Below are positions 45,301-57,300 of a stretch of DNA of 64,000 nucleotides, in pieces. Numbering within the stretch: position 1 is the stretch's first letter; each line of letters begins with the position of its first letter. The position numbers were made by a program, and so were the translations under genes. Source of the DNA: Synanceia verrucosa (Eukaryota > Chordata > Actinopteri > Perciformes > Synanceiidae); assembly GCA_029721515.1 (NCBI GenBank), contig CM056550.1, positions 17,793,119 through 17,857,118 on the forward strand, in the 5' to 3' direction. Under the pieces are notes generated by a model, which was not told where the DNA came from, did no database searches, and saw nothing but the letters and a program-made list of their open reading frames with translations.

Positions 45301-48300
45301 TCTGCTAAAACCTCAATCTACAATTTCTATTTTTTTTATTTTTATTTAATTTCTTCTTTTTTTTTTTTTTATATCTGGTGTAAAAACAAAGAAAATTCTG
45401 ATGATTTATCCATTTTAACTTTATTTAAACTTTTACTTGGTTGTGTAGCTGTTAATATTCATCAGTCATCCCTAAATAATGTAAAAAATATTTAAATACA
45501 TTTACACAATTATTGATAAATAAAATCACACTTTAACTCATTTTTTTTAAAAAAATACTATAATTTAATTTTCAAGGATTTAACTGTATAAACTATAAAA
45601 CTACATAGGAAATAATAAATTGGACAATACATCCAACCATGCATCTTTATAACAATATAACAGACAGAAATCCTCATTTTACTAGAACATAACAGAAAAT
45701 AAAATCAATACTCAACAGAGAAATTCCACATAATGTTAATTGATGTTGACTAGTCATAGGCATGTCATCCCAGCCTGTCATGTTTAATTACTAATATTTA
45801 AAATAAACCAGAGTTCAGTCGGACCGGTTCAGATTTAGGCAAGTCATTGTTAGTTATATAGTTTTACAAATTTAACGGGCTTAATAGTGAATCTCAACTG
45901 CTCTCCTTCAAAATTCCTGACTCTGTTAGTTCATGCTTCACGCACAGGCAGCAGTCCAGCACTGACCTTGAACTGGGCGTGGAGGGGCTGCAGGGACTTG
46001 GTGGATCTGGGCTCCAGACAGAGTCAGCTTGTTGCCCTGAAGCTGGAAGGTGACGGGTTTACTGCCCTGACATGACGACACTGGTCGGCCTGCAAGGGAG
46101 GCAAGCTGAGCGATGCTCACTACTTCACCAGCTGAGGAAGCAGAAGTGCATCAGAAACAACATTAATTCGGGTTGTAACAGTCGGTTATTGTTCAGGAGT
46201 AAATGATAAGATTCTTTATGACGGGGGAGTGTTAAGTTAGGGGTCATTCAGGGTTCGGTGGACACTTACAAGGCAACCTAGCCTGCATATCTGGGCTGAG
46301 CAGGACCCTCTGAGGCAGGACGCTGCTGGGGTTTGGACTCGGATGAGTCGGGATCCCAGCTGTGCAAGGAGCAGCGGGAGGCCGGACGGTCAGTACCGGC
46401 TTTGGAGCGCTGGACCTCACAGCGGTCTGAGTGGAGGGATGCATGGGTGTGCGAGGAGAAGCTGTGGTCGCCACCGAACACACCACTGAAGGCAAAAAAG
46501 AAAACGATGAAAGATGTGCAAGTATTGATGCTTCACATATAATGGTGTCTAAGAGAGAAAAAATACAAAGCCAGGGCAGGGCATGCTTTAATACGACATC
46601 ATCTTCACAAAACCAAGCTTAACGTTTCTGGTCACTTGCCTTGTTGAACCACAGGAGCAGCAGGAGTTGAAGGGACTTCAGTGACTGGAGGAGGTTTTGG
46701 GGTCTGAGCTGCAGGAGGAACTGAGCAGGTGGGTTTGTTCATCAGGAGAACCGGTCGATTATCACTTTTAGGAGGAGGCTGGAACATCCTGAAACATTCC
46801 AAAGATCAGACACTGGATTCAGATATTAAACATTCAATAAACATTTTACACCGACTCCAGTGCTGAAATGAAAATGAAGCTTCCGTACGTTGCTTTTCTG
46901 AGGATAACAGGGTTCGTGCACCATTTTAAAAGTCAAATTTAAGACCTCAACAAATAATTTAAGACCCAAAAATGTCATAATTTGGTAGAAAATAGTCAAA
47001 TTATTGTAGGGCATGACCAATATGGAGTTTTTGAGGCCGATATCGGTATTTAGCAGAAAAAAAAAATCCATTAACTGATTAATCTCCGATAATAATTTTT
47101 TTAATGAATTTTTTTGCAACAACGATATAAATTGAAGACATAACACTTAAACTTATTCTGCAACTTTAATTTCACAACTTTGAAAAACATCTGAAAATTT
47201 AATACCTACAGCAAATTTCCAGGAAACGTAAGACAATTTAAGACCTTAATCACCAGGATTTTAATTTTAGACATGTTAAGACTTTTTAAGGAGCCGTGGG
47301 AACCCTGGATTTACTTTGTTCTGCAAAAAAGAGCAAAAAAAAAAAAAGCCAAATGTCTGCAATACATCAGTGAAATTTAATTTAATGTAATAACGTACGC
47401 ATTTCTGTGCTGTTTTCATTCCTGTTAATCTGGACAACAGCCATATTGCACCCTTCTTTTATTCTCAGTTGTCACTTTGTCATCTTTTTTTCTTGTTTCT
47501 GCTCTACCTTTATATGCCACACACCAACAAAGCAAGTCAAATTCCTTGTTCAAGCAAACTTAATTGGTTTCTGACAATAATAATTTAACTGGAAGAGCAT
47601 GAACAATCCGGATGGTTTGTGGTTTTAAAGGCCTTAAAAGAAGCTGCTCTGCGTACCTGTTGACCTTCATGCGGACCGGTTTGGGTCTCGGAGGCGGTTC
47701 AGGAGACTCCACGATCTCCTGGATCAGCTGGCGGCTGATCTTGTGGCGCGGCAGGAAGACGTCTGCCTGGTAGCGGCACACTCTGCTCTCCAAACCAACA
47801 AGGTCGAACATAGAAAGGTCGCAGCGCTGAGGACCCAAAAAAAAAACAAAACATTATTATATTATAATATAATAAAAAGCTCTCAGTGGGACTCAGCATG
47901 TGACGCTTCATGCTAACCTTCATCGGAGAGACCTCCAGGGCGTCCTGCACCAGGGAGGCCGTGTGGAAAACGATGCGCTGCGTGATGAAGGGCGACTGGA
48001 TGGGCCGAGGGTCGAACAGGTTGGGGTGGTTGCAAACTTTACGGAGCTGCATCAGGATATTAATCACAGACATGAAGTGACCACTGGCCAGCGTCTCACG
48101 AGTCCTGAGTATCAGAAACAAACAGAGACCAGGCTGGTGAAGTGAACGGTTCAGTGAGAGCAGGACTTCATCTCCACACAAAACACCTGTGTGTGTTTTC
48201 AAATAAGCAGCAGTAGTACTTCTTTTTAGGGTGTCCCCATCCAATATTGATAACAGATATCGATCCAATATCAGCAAAAAAAAAAAAGAGTATCGGATTA

Positions 48301-51300
48301 TATCGGCCAGCATCTAAAACCTCCGATCCCATCAGTTCATTCCAGACTCCACTCCAGCTCTTCTATCCAGCAGCGCTGCTTTTATTGGATTTAATGAGGT
48401 TTTTCAGGGTCTTCTGAAATATTTTCTATTTATTCAATTGTAGAATATGCTGATGTTTAAGGTTAAAATTTATGTAACCCATAGGTTAATATTAAATGTT
48501 CATTTCAGGGACGTTAAATAGCGGAAACAGTTCGACAGCATCCTCCAAAGTGGTCACACAGTTGGATCAGCACCTCTCTAAAACAAATAAATGATTATAG
48601 CCTTCATGTTGGTTTATTTATTGTATTAGTTTTAGCTCGGTGTACAAAATAAACAGTACATTTCAAGACGAGACAAGCTGGAGAATCTGAGCGTGGAAAA
48701 TGTTCCTCTTTTTCGAAAGATGGAGCATCTTAGGGAGGATTGTAAATACATTTTTCTTAAATATATTTTGACTTACGAAGCCTGCGCCATGAAGTCATCG
48801 TAGAGAAACCGCTGCCTCTTGGAGAGGCGACATCGCACCACGTGCTCGTATTTCTTGGGCATCTGCTTCTCCACGTCCACCTTGATCCTCCTGAGCAGGA
48901 AGGGCCTCAGCACCTTGTGGAGCCTCTTGACCAGGCCCTCGTTGTACTCCTGGCTGCCCTCGATCATTCCTGTCAGCGGGTTGGAGAACCACTCCTTGAA
49001 CTCGCGGTGGGACTGGAAGACGTGAGGCATGAGGAAGTGCATCAGGGACCAGAGCTCCATCAGGCTGTTCTGGAGAGGCGTTCCCGTCAGCAGCAGCCGC
49101 CGGTGGCTGAAATAAAGAGATGTTTAATCATTTAATAATCCTCCACCCAGTGTCAGGTGTTTACCACCTCTGTTCTTTGTTTCTGTAATGGTTAATCCAC
49201 CAGTATGTGCAAGCTCTTTAATCAAAATGATATCTTTAATGCTTTGAGTGCAATGGACGTAATAATACATCAAAGTGGATTTCGGCCGATAGTGGTCTCC
49301 CACAGTCTGTGAGTAATTTTGGGGCTTCTGGGAGATGTAGTCAGAGCATAAATAAACGGTATACACCACAGAGATCAAAGCAGGAAGTGGAGACGATTGA
49401 GATTAGAGAGCAAAACAAACAAAAAGTGGTGATTTTGGTGAAAGTGTCCTCTGCTCTACCTCTGATAAAACAAGAATGGAACAAGGTAAAAACAAACATT
49501 TTTTTCATGATGAAATAGAGAGTCTCTTCTTTCATTTGAGCTGTTCAGTGTTTTCAGAGTCACAGTACAAAATATTCTGTGGGTCTTAAAATGGGTAAAA
49601 ACGCTGGAACAAGGCAGTTTGTGTTTTATAAAACAGCTGGCATTCAAAGAGTTAATGATAAAATATAATTATTGTTGTTAACCATGAATTTTACTGTTTC
49701 ACAAAAAAAAGCAAAAAAAGTAACTTTTAACCCGTTTGCATTCACCCACAAGGCATGGGGAGGATAAACGATTTAACTGTTTCCAGGACATTTGACCTTT
49801 TTTGTTATTTTCCATGTTTTCCATGACTGGAACATAGATCAATCATTTTCCAGGTTTTCCAGGACCCTGGTAAATTCAAGCGTAGGGAATTCAGTGAGAA
49901 AGAAAGTGATGCTGGAGGCTCTTTGATGCTCTGATATATTTATTAATCTCTGTACACACCAGAGGAGGCTTGCTGCAGCTTGTGAAAACTTAATAAGACA
50001 TAATAAAAAGGCAAAAACTGACTGATCTCAATGCGAGCATGTCAACATTTCTGTCTTCTGTTTAAAGTGCACTGAGCCTGTACGCTACACCGACTTTAGA
50101 CAGCTTGTGCATGTTCAGAAACATGTCCAAGCCTGAAGAAACGACCTATTTTTTTTGTCCAGTCCAGCTGCTGAAACTACTTTACATCACTGATAATACA
50201 AACCTTGTGGCTCTACTGACCTGTTGAAGTTCAGCAGACTCTGCCAGCGCTGGGACTTGAAGTTCTTGATATTTTGGGCCTCGTCCAGGATCAGGTATCG
50301 CCAGGACTTCCGCCGAAACGCTTGGTGATCCTGCAACACCAGCTTGTAGGAAGTGATGCACACGTGGAAAGCATTAGGCTTCGTCCAGCCCTGAGAAGAA
50401 AAAAAGCAAACAATTAATATGGTTCAAATTTGTCGCAGACAGGTGGTACATAAACCAGAAGTACTGCAAAACTGTGGGGGGGAAAAAAAGTGAAAATGAT
50501 GAAGTCACACCTGTGATAAATTTAGGTTTCATCTCATTACCTGTCTCTTCAGCTTCCTCTCCTTTTGGCTGCCAAAGTAAGTGAGGATTTTAAAGCCAGG
50601 ACACCAGCGCTTCAGCTCCATCTCCCAGTTCAACATCACACTGGTGGGGACGATGATGAGGTGAGGGCCCCAGTTACCTGAACGAGTCAAGATGAGAAGA
50701 ATGTCAGAGTTCATTTAGAGCATAAAAATATGAGTAGCACTCCAAGAAAAAGCCTGCGAATGCTGCTGGAGGTGTGTTACTTTTTTCACAGGCCAGGTGA
50801 GCCAGCAGAGCGATGGTCTGGATGGTCTTCCCCAGACCCATCTCATCAGCCAGGATGCCATTGAGCTTCTTCTCGTACATGGTGACCAGCCAGTCCAGTC
50901 CGATGTGCTGATATTCTCGCAGCGTGCCGTGGAGCAGGAACGGGATGGGGGTCTTGACCTTTTGTTGGGAAAAAGAGATGAGACGATTAGGGTCCGACAC
51001 AAAGAGAAACCAGTATTTCTGTCCAATATAACCACAAATGCTGCTTTAAACTAGGAATAAACCTATCTATTTTTTCACTTCTGATGCGTGAGGTTTAGTA
51101 TTGCCCAATATTGATCCAGAAAAGCAGCGCTGAAGTACCCAACAAACTGTCTCTGTGTGGAAAAGACATCATCAGGCAACATTAGACTTGAATAAAACAT
51201 TTATTTCCTATTTTTTCAAAGAAATAAATAGATATAAATATACTGAATTACTTTCAAACAGCCCAAAATCTCCTTTGTTGTGAAAGAATTTCCTTTGGGA

Positions 51301-54300
51301 TGAATAAAGTTTTATATTATCTTGAATAACCTGCTAAAATCGTAGTGATGAAAAAAACTCTTTGACTTTTACTTTTCATCCATTTCTCTTAACAAATTAA
51401 TACCTCTGGTGGATTATTTGTTTGCTGAATTACAGGAGAAGCTTGGACAGATTCAGAAAAGATGGTTAATCTAATTTTATCAGCATGTTTGATCGTTAGT
51501 TATGACTGTGTTTTTAGTTTCCCTGATTTTTTTGAATGCGGTTCTGCTTCATGACCTGCCAGCACCTCTCTAGCAGTTTGTTCAAGTAGAGTTACCTTCG
51601 TGCATGCCACTAACATAACTCAATCACAGCACGTCGCCAGTGCATGATGTCACTCACAGAGCACAGCAGCATAGAGTTACACTGACTAGATCTGCCCCTA
51701 TGGAATGGGCCAATTGTCACCAACACCCTATCTAGAATTTCTTCAATATTGGATCGGTGCCCTAATTTAAACATGTCTTGTTGTGCCCTGATCCCTCAGA
51801 AAACAAATCAACATAACATTACGGAGCTGGATTCAGCAAGTGCTTGCACAGTGCCTGCACAAATATAAAGTGCTAGCATAGCTCAACATCTGTACTGACT
51901 TATGAAATCAAATGGTTTAAGATACTTCTGGAGTGTCTCCTGATAAATGATGATTATGAACATTTAAACTACGCAGAATGAAACAGTCCTCTCAGTATTG
52001 ACTCCTGACCTTTGTGGTAGCCAGGGTGTATCCTTTAGGCTGCAGGCTCTCTGCAGTAGCAGCTATATGGCTGATCTCTTTCTTTGGCCGTGAGCTCGAT
52101 GACGGGGGGCTGTTGTCTCCTTCCTTTAGCAAGACCTCCATCCCTTCATCCCCACATCCATCATCCTCATCCTCGCTCTCCTCCTCGTGCTTCTCGCTGT
52201 CATCTTCTCCGCTGTCCTCAGCCGAATCTGAGAAAAGCCATTCAATAACAAATTTAAGTTCTTTAAAAAGCAGATAAACATTTTCCATAAGATTATTTAG
52301 ATTCCCTGTGAGCTGGTGCATACCGGAGGAGGAGGAGGTGTTGCTCTCCACATCACTCTCATCTTCTTCAGTCTCCTCCTCCTCGTCCCCAGAGTCCTCC
52401 GAATCAGAGCTTTCCTTAGAGCCGGATGCAGACGGCGCCTCGAAGTCTGAGGCGTACGCTCCTTTGTACTTCTCTAGCAACTCCTCGACACTCATGGTGC
52501 CTACAAAGGGAGCAGAGAGACATCAGGATGGATGTTTACTGCTGCTGATTGTTAAACAGGGCATCAACAACACATTAAAACAGAAATCCCAAAAAAGCAG
52601 CGATGCTGGAGAAGCTCTAGGATCAGTGCCAACACATAAATAAATATCATGCTGCATATTCTAAACTTTAAGGTGCACACACCTCCCCTGTATGTGCTGC
52701 AGGGATGATTTATATTTTATATTTGATTTACAACAGGAAGTTATCATCCCTCTGGTTTCCTCGATAAAAAAACCAACAGGATATTTTTGGATAATTGCAG
52801 AAAATATTTAGATAATCCTCACAAACTTGTGTGATTTGTGAAGCGTACATGCAAACTTAAGAAGTAAAAAACTATAACGAACGACACCACAGTCACATGA
52901 CTTTACATCTAATCTTTTAACTTGTAATTTAATTTTGCTCTCCAACCTCTATCTATCTATCTATCTATCTATAACTACAAGATGGGAAAAAACTGCTTAA
53001 AAACTCACAAATGAGATATTTACTGACAGGGTTTATGGCACAAAACTAAACATTTTAATCTCTTGAGCTTATTTCAGACATCTAACAACAAAACATTAAA
53101 TTAATTAAATTAATTATAAATGCTCCTCTATACAGATCAACAAAAAATAAGACTGTAGAATCACCAGAAATATCCAGAGGATAGAACAAATAAAGTTTGT
53201 ATTTTTACGTATTTTTTCAGACAGGAACAGTTGGAATATTTTTATTTAAATATGAAAATAAGCCAAATTTAGGACACATCCACATTGAGGACAAGTCTGG
53301 TCCAGAATAATTAGATCTTAAGTTGATTACTGATATTATTACGAAATGGTGCACACATTAACCCTGAAATATTCTGGTGTTAAGATCAGAACTTATTTAA
53401 TGTTAATGTACGTTGACACCAGACGATCAAAAGCTGAAAGTGACCTTTTCATTTTGCCAAGTTTATCTCAAAAGCCTAGAAAAAAAAAGACCTTCAGCAG
53501 GATTTGATGCAGAAATACCTTCTCTGGCCAAGTCGCCCAGCTCCTCTGCATGATCCACGTTCCCCTCGACCTTCTCCTGAGCGGCGATGGTGTCCTCTTC
53601 GTCCTCAGCTGCAGATGAAGACGAGGAGGAAACATCAGTTTCAGGTCATCTGTGCGACACGTTTGAATTTACTGCTCCACTACTTAGAGCGATCTTACCA
53701 TCCTCTTCATTGGCAGTGAATTCTCCATCTTCCTCTTCCTCCTCCACTGATGAAGAGGACTCATCAGAGCACTCTTCATCTGAGCCAGACTCCTGTGTAA
53801 TCCCATGATTCAGTGGTTAAATGACATGCAAACATCTGTGGGTTGTTGTTTTTTTTTATTTATACATGTTTAGTGGGGCATTGGCTTTTTTTTACTCTAT
53901 ATAAGGCAATATTTTTATTTACAAATAGTTCAGTCATTAAAATAAATGTTCATTCAGGTTATTGTCCACAGCAAAATAAAACTATTCAAATTCATTATTT
54001 GGATGTGAAAAAGAAGATTGTGATGGCAACAATATCTGAGACATGAGAAATTTTGCACTGTTTTTTTTGTAATTTTATGACCATTTCTTCAGGTCAAATC
54101 CACATAACTAATAGTAAAAACACATTTTATTTCATCTAATAATTGTGTTTAACATTTTATTTGCAATTAAAATACATCATGTAAATATTTATTCTATTAT
54201 CAATATTATTCTATTACATCTTCGCTGTTATTTATGTTTATGTGGTGGGTGAATTAATGAAAAATAAACTAAAAAATGAACTAAAATAGACTGTTTTTTT

Positions 54301-57300
54301 TTTTTATTCTAGTAGGGTTAAACTCTGAAGGTCTGGAATGTTAAACGACAATAAAACTTAAACTTTACGTCGTGCTCATTCACAATAAATGCATTCTTCT
54401 GCTCAGTTGCAGAATAAAACACTCAAATTAACAACAGTTTTGCACCAATGTACTGTGCTTTCACACAGAAAAATTGGCACTGAATTTTTTTTTTTTTTTT
54501 TTTATTCTAAGGTCACATCCACATAACATCATCATCATTCATCTGATAAGTGTTTATTTAACAGTTAAACAGCAATTAAAATATATTTTTCTTCCTTTCT
54601 ATTTAGTACATAATGTAAACATTTATTCCATTATTATTACTCATTTTATGATGTCATTGCTTTTGTCTAATTGTTTCCTTATTACTGAAAACACCGGGAC
54701 ATTTTTGGCCACAGCGTAAATAGTTGATCGCACCAGATACTTAACAAACATTTATAACGGACAGTTTGAGTGATCATTTTAGTGTCCACCTTTGTGTAAA
54801 TTTAAATTATTTGCATTCACTGGTGTGCTTCACTAAGTACTGGACAGAATCATGGACCCTGTATTTAAATGGAAATATTAACTGGAGCTACCTGCGGTCG
54901 TTTGAGCGTGCTCAGCAGCTGCTCCAGGGGGAGCAGACCCTCCTCCTTCAGCAGTTCAATCTCCCTCCGATGGCTCTCAGCATCATTACCCTCCTGCTGC
55001 TCCTCCACCTCGATGGTCTCCTCATCGTCCTCCTCCTCACAGGGAGGCTCAAAGTCTCGATCTGCATGGAGGCAGAAACAATTAGATTTAATATTAACAC
55101 ACACAGAGGTGTGTCAACTGTACTTTACAAAGCAAAGAAAGGCTTAAATTACTGCGGCCTCGGGAAGAAATTTGGTTCGTCTGAGTGGAAATCTTATTGG
55201 AAATATTATGTTGTTATATATATATTTAAGTATGTTATCTTTATCTTATTATATTTTTATATATACAGTCATGGAAAAAATTATTAGACCACCCTTGTTT
55301 TCTTCAATTTCTTGATCATTCTAATATCTGGTACCACTAAACGTATAATACAATGAACACAACAAAAAATGCAGCTGGTCACATAATACTTTATGTCCTA
55401 TTTGACATTCTTAAGCTTAATTGATTCCCAGGGTATATAAGAGGCCATTTCATGTCACAAGCAGCACTGCACATGCAAAGGCCTAGAGTGGTTTCCTGCT
55501 TACATTCAAGCCGTAGCACAACTCAGAAGTTGTCAGCTCTCACATAATGCCTAAAACAAAAAGAATTATGTGAAGCAACAAAGGCAGCCATCTTGGCACT
55601 GCTGGAAATTGGCATGAGTGAGAGACAGGTAGCGAAAAAACTGAAGATCTCCAAGACAGCCGTTCATTACAACAAAAAAAAACAAGCTGAACATGGCACT
55701 ACCAAATTGCTACCTGGCCGTGGCAGGAAAGCGTCTTTCTACCCCACGAGATGACCGTGCACTCATCCGTTCCTGTGTCAGGAATCGTCGTCAGACCTCC
55801 AGGGACCTTAAAAATGAGTGGGCACTGTCGAGAAATGCGACTTGCTCGGCAAGGACAGTTCGAAACCGACTTGTTGAAGCTGGTTTGAAGTCACACAGAG
55901 CACGCAAGAAGCCCTTCATCAATGAAAGGCAGAGGAAGGCCCGGTTACTCTTTGCTCGAGACCACAAGGATTGGACTGTTGATGATTGGGCTAAGGTTCT
56001 CTTCAGTGATGAATCCAATTTTGAATTGATGCCCACTCCAGCCAACTTACTGGTTAGGAGGAAGCCTGGAGAAGCTTACAACCCAGACTGTCTTGCCCCT
56101 ACAGTAAAACATGGGGGTGGATCAGTCATGATCTGGGGTTGTTTCAGTCTGAGTGGAACAGGGCAAATGCAATTGTGTGAAGGCCGAATGAACCAGGTCA
56201 AGTACAGGACTACCCTTGAAAACAGTCTTCTTCCATCAGCTGGAAAACTCTTTCCTGCCTCGAATGACTGGATTTTCCAACAAGACAATGCCCCTTGCCA
56301 CACGGCAAGGTCAGTTAAAGCCTGGATGGAGAACCACAACATTCGCACCATGCCTTGGCCTGCTCAATCACCAGATCTTAATCCAATTGAAAACCTGTGG
56401 AAAATCATCAAACTCAAAATGGAGAACCACAAGCCCAAAAACAAAGAAAATTTGTTTGAATTTGTCCAACAGGAATGGGCTGCTGTGACAGCAGAACAAT
56501 GTCAGAAGCTGGTGGAGAGCATGCCAAGACGCATGGCTGCAGTCATCAAAAACAATGGTTATGCAATCAAGTATTAACTCTTGTGTGTATCATGTGTTTA
56601 AAGCAAACAGAAAAGAAAACATGGAATGCTTAAAAGTAGTGTTTTTGGCGGTACAATGCCATAGCTATTGATGTAAGAATTTAAGTAATTTTGGTTATTA
56701 TCAAGAAAACCATGGAAAATGAATAATCCTTAGTTCTTAAATTAAACTCTCATGAGCTATTTTTGTTGTTATCATTATAATTGTCCAAACAAATGTACCT
56801 TTAGTTGAGCCAGGCATTAAAATGACCAAGAAATTGAAGAAAACAAGGGTGGTCTAATAATTTTTTCCATGACTGTATGTTATATTATAAACACATATTA
56901 TATTTCTGTGCATTTCTGAAAATGTGCAATATGTTTTTTTTGTAGCAAACCCATGCCTTACCACTGTAAATTAAATACAAACACTGAAAACAGTATTCTA
57001 TTCCTTACACAACTTTATGTTTTTTCTATTTTATTTTTAAGCTTTCTTACATTTTTTTTTTTTTACATTTGACTGAGCACCAAGTTGAACAGCGCTCCTG
57101 ATCTGTCATATGATGACAACAAAGGTTTATTTGATTTGAAATCTCTGAATCTTGAACTTGAACTTCTCACTAAAAGTGAGGCTAAACTCCTGACTCACAG
57201 ACCGGAACCACTGCCAGGCCTCCAAATCACGAGTCAAACTAGTCCGACAGGTTTGACGACACTCGCTCCTGACGGTTGCCAAGCAGCGCTCGGTAACGCT

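Larger units (their letters stand above)
55266..56875 (+). mobile_element. Tc1/mariner DNA transposon in srcap intron
   Basis: A 1,610-bp element flanked by TA on both sides, ends CAGTCATGG...CCATGACTG. The outermost 49 bp of both termini are identical and similarity continues for some 40 bp more. Inside is one transposase-like gene on the plus strand, antisense to srcap. The near-identical termini imply a fairly recent insertion. It sits in the intron between exons 57,967 and 55,061, far from both splice sites. Confidence 0.93.

Noticed and set aside
54766..55287. 173-codon plus frame
   Set aside because: It covers the SRCAP acidic exon (54,892-55,061) in antisense.
55693..55695. ATG taken as the transposase start
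   Set aside because: Homology to Tc1 transposase continues upstream in another frame; this ATG is only the first in the shifted frame.
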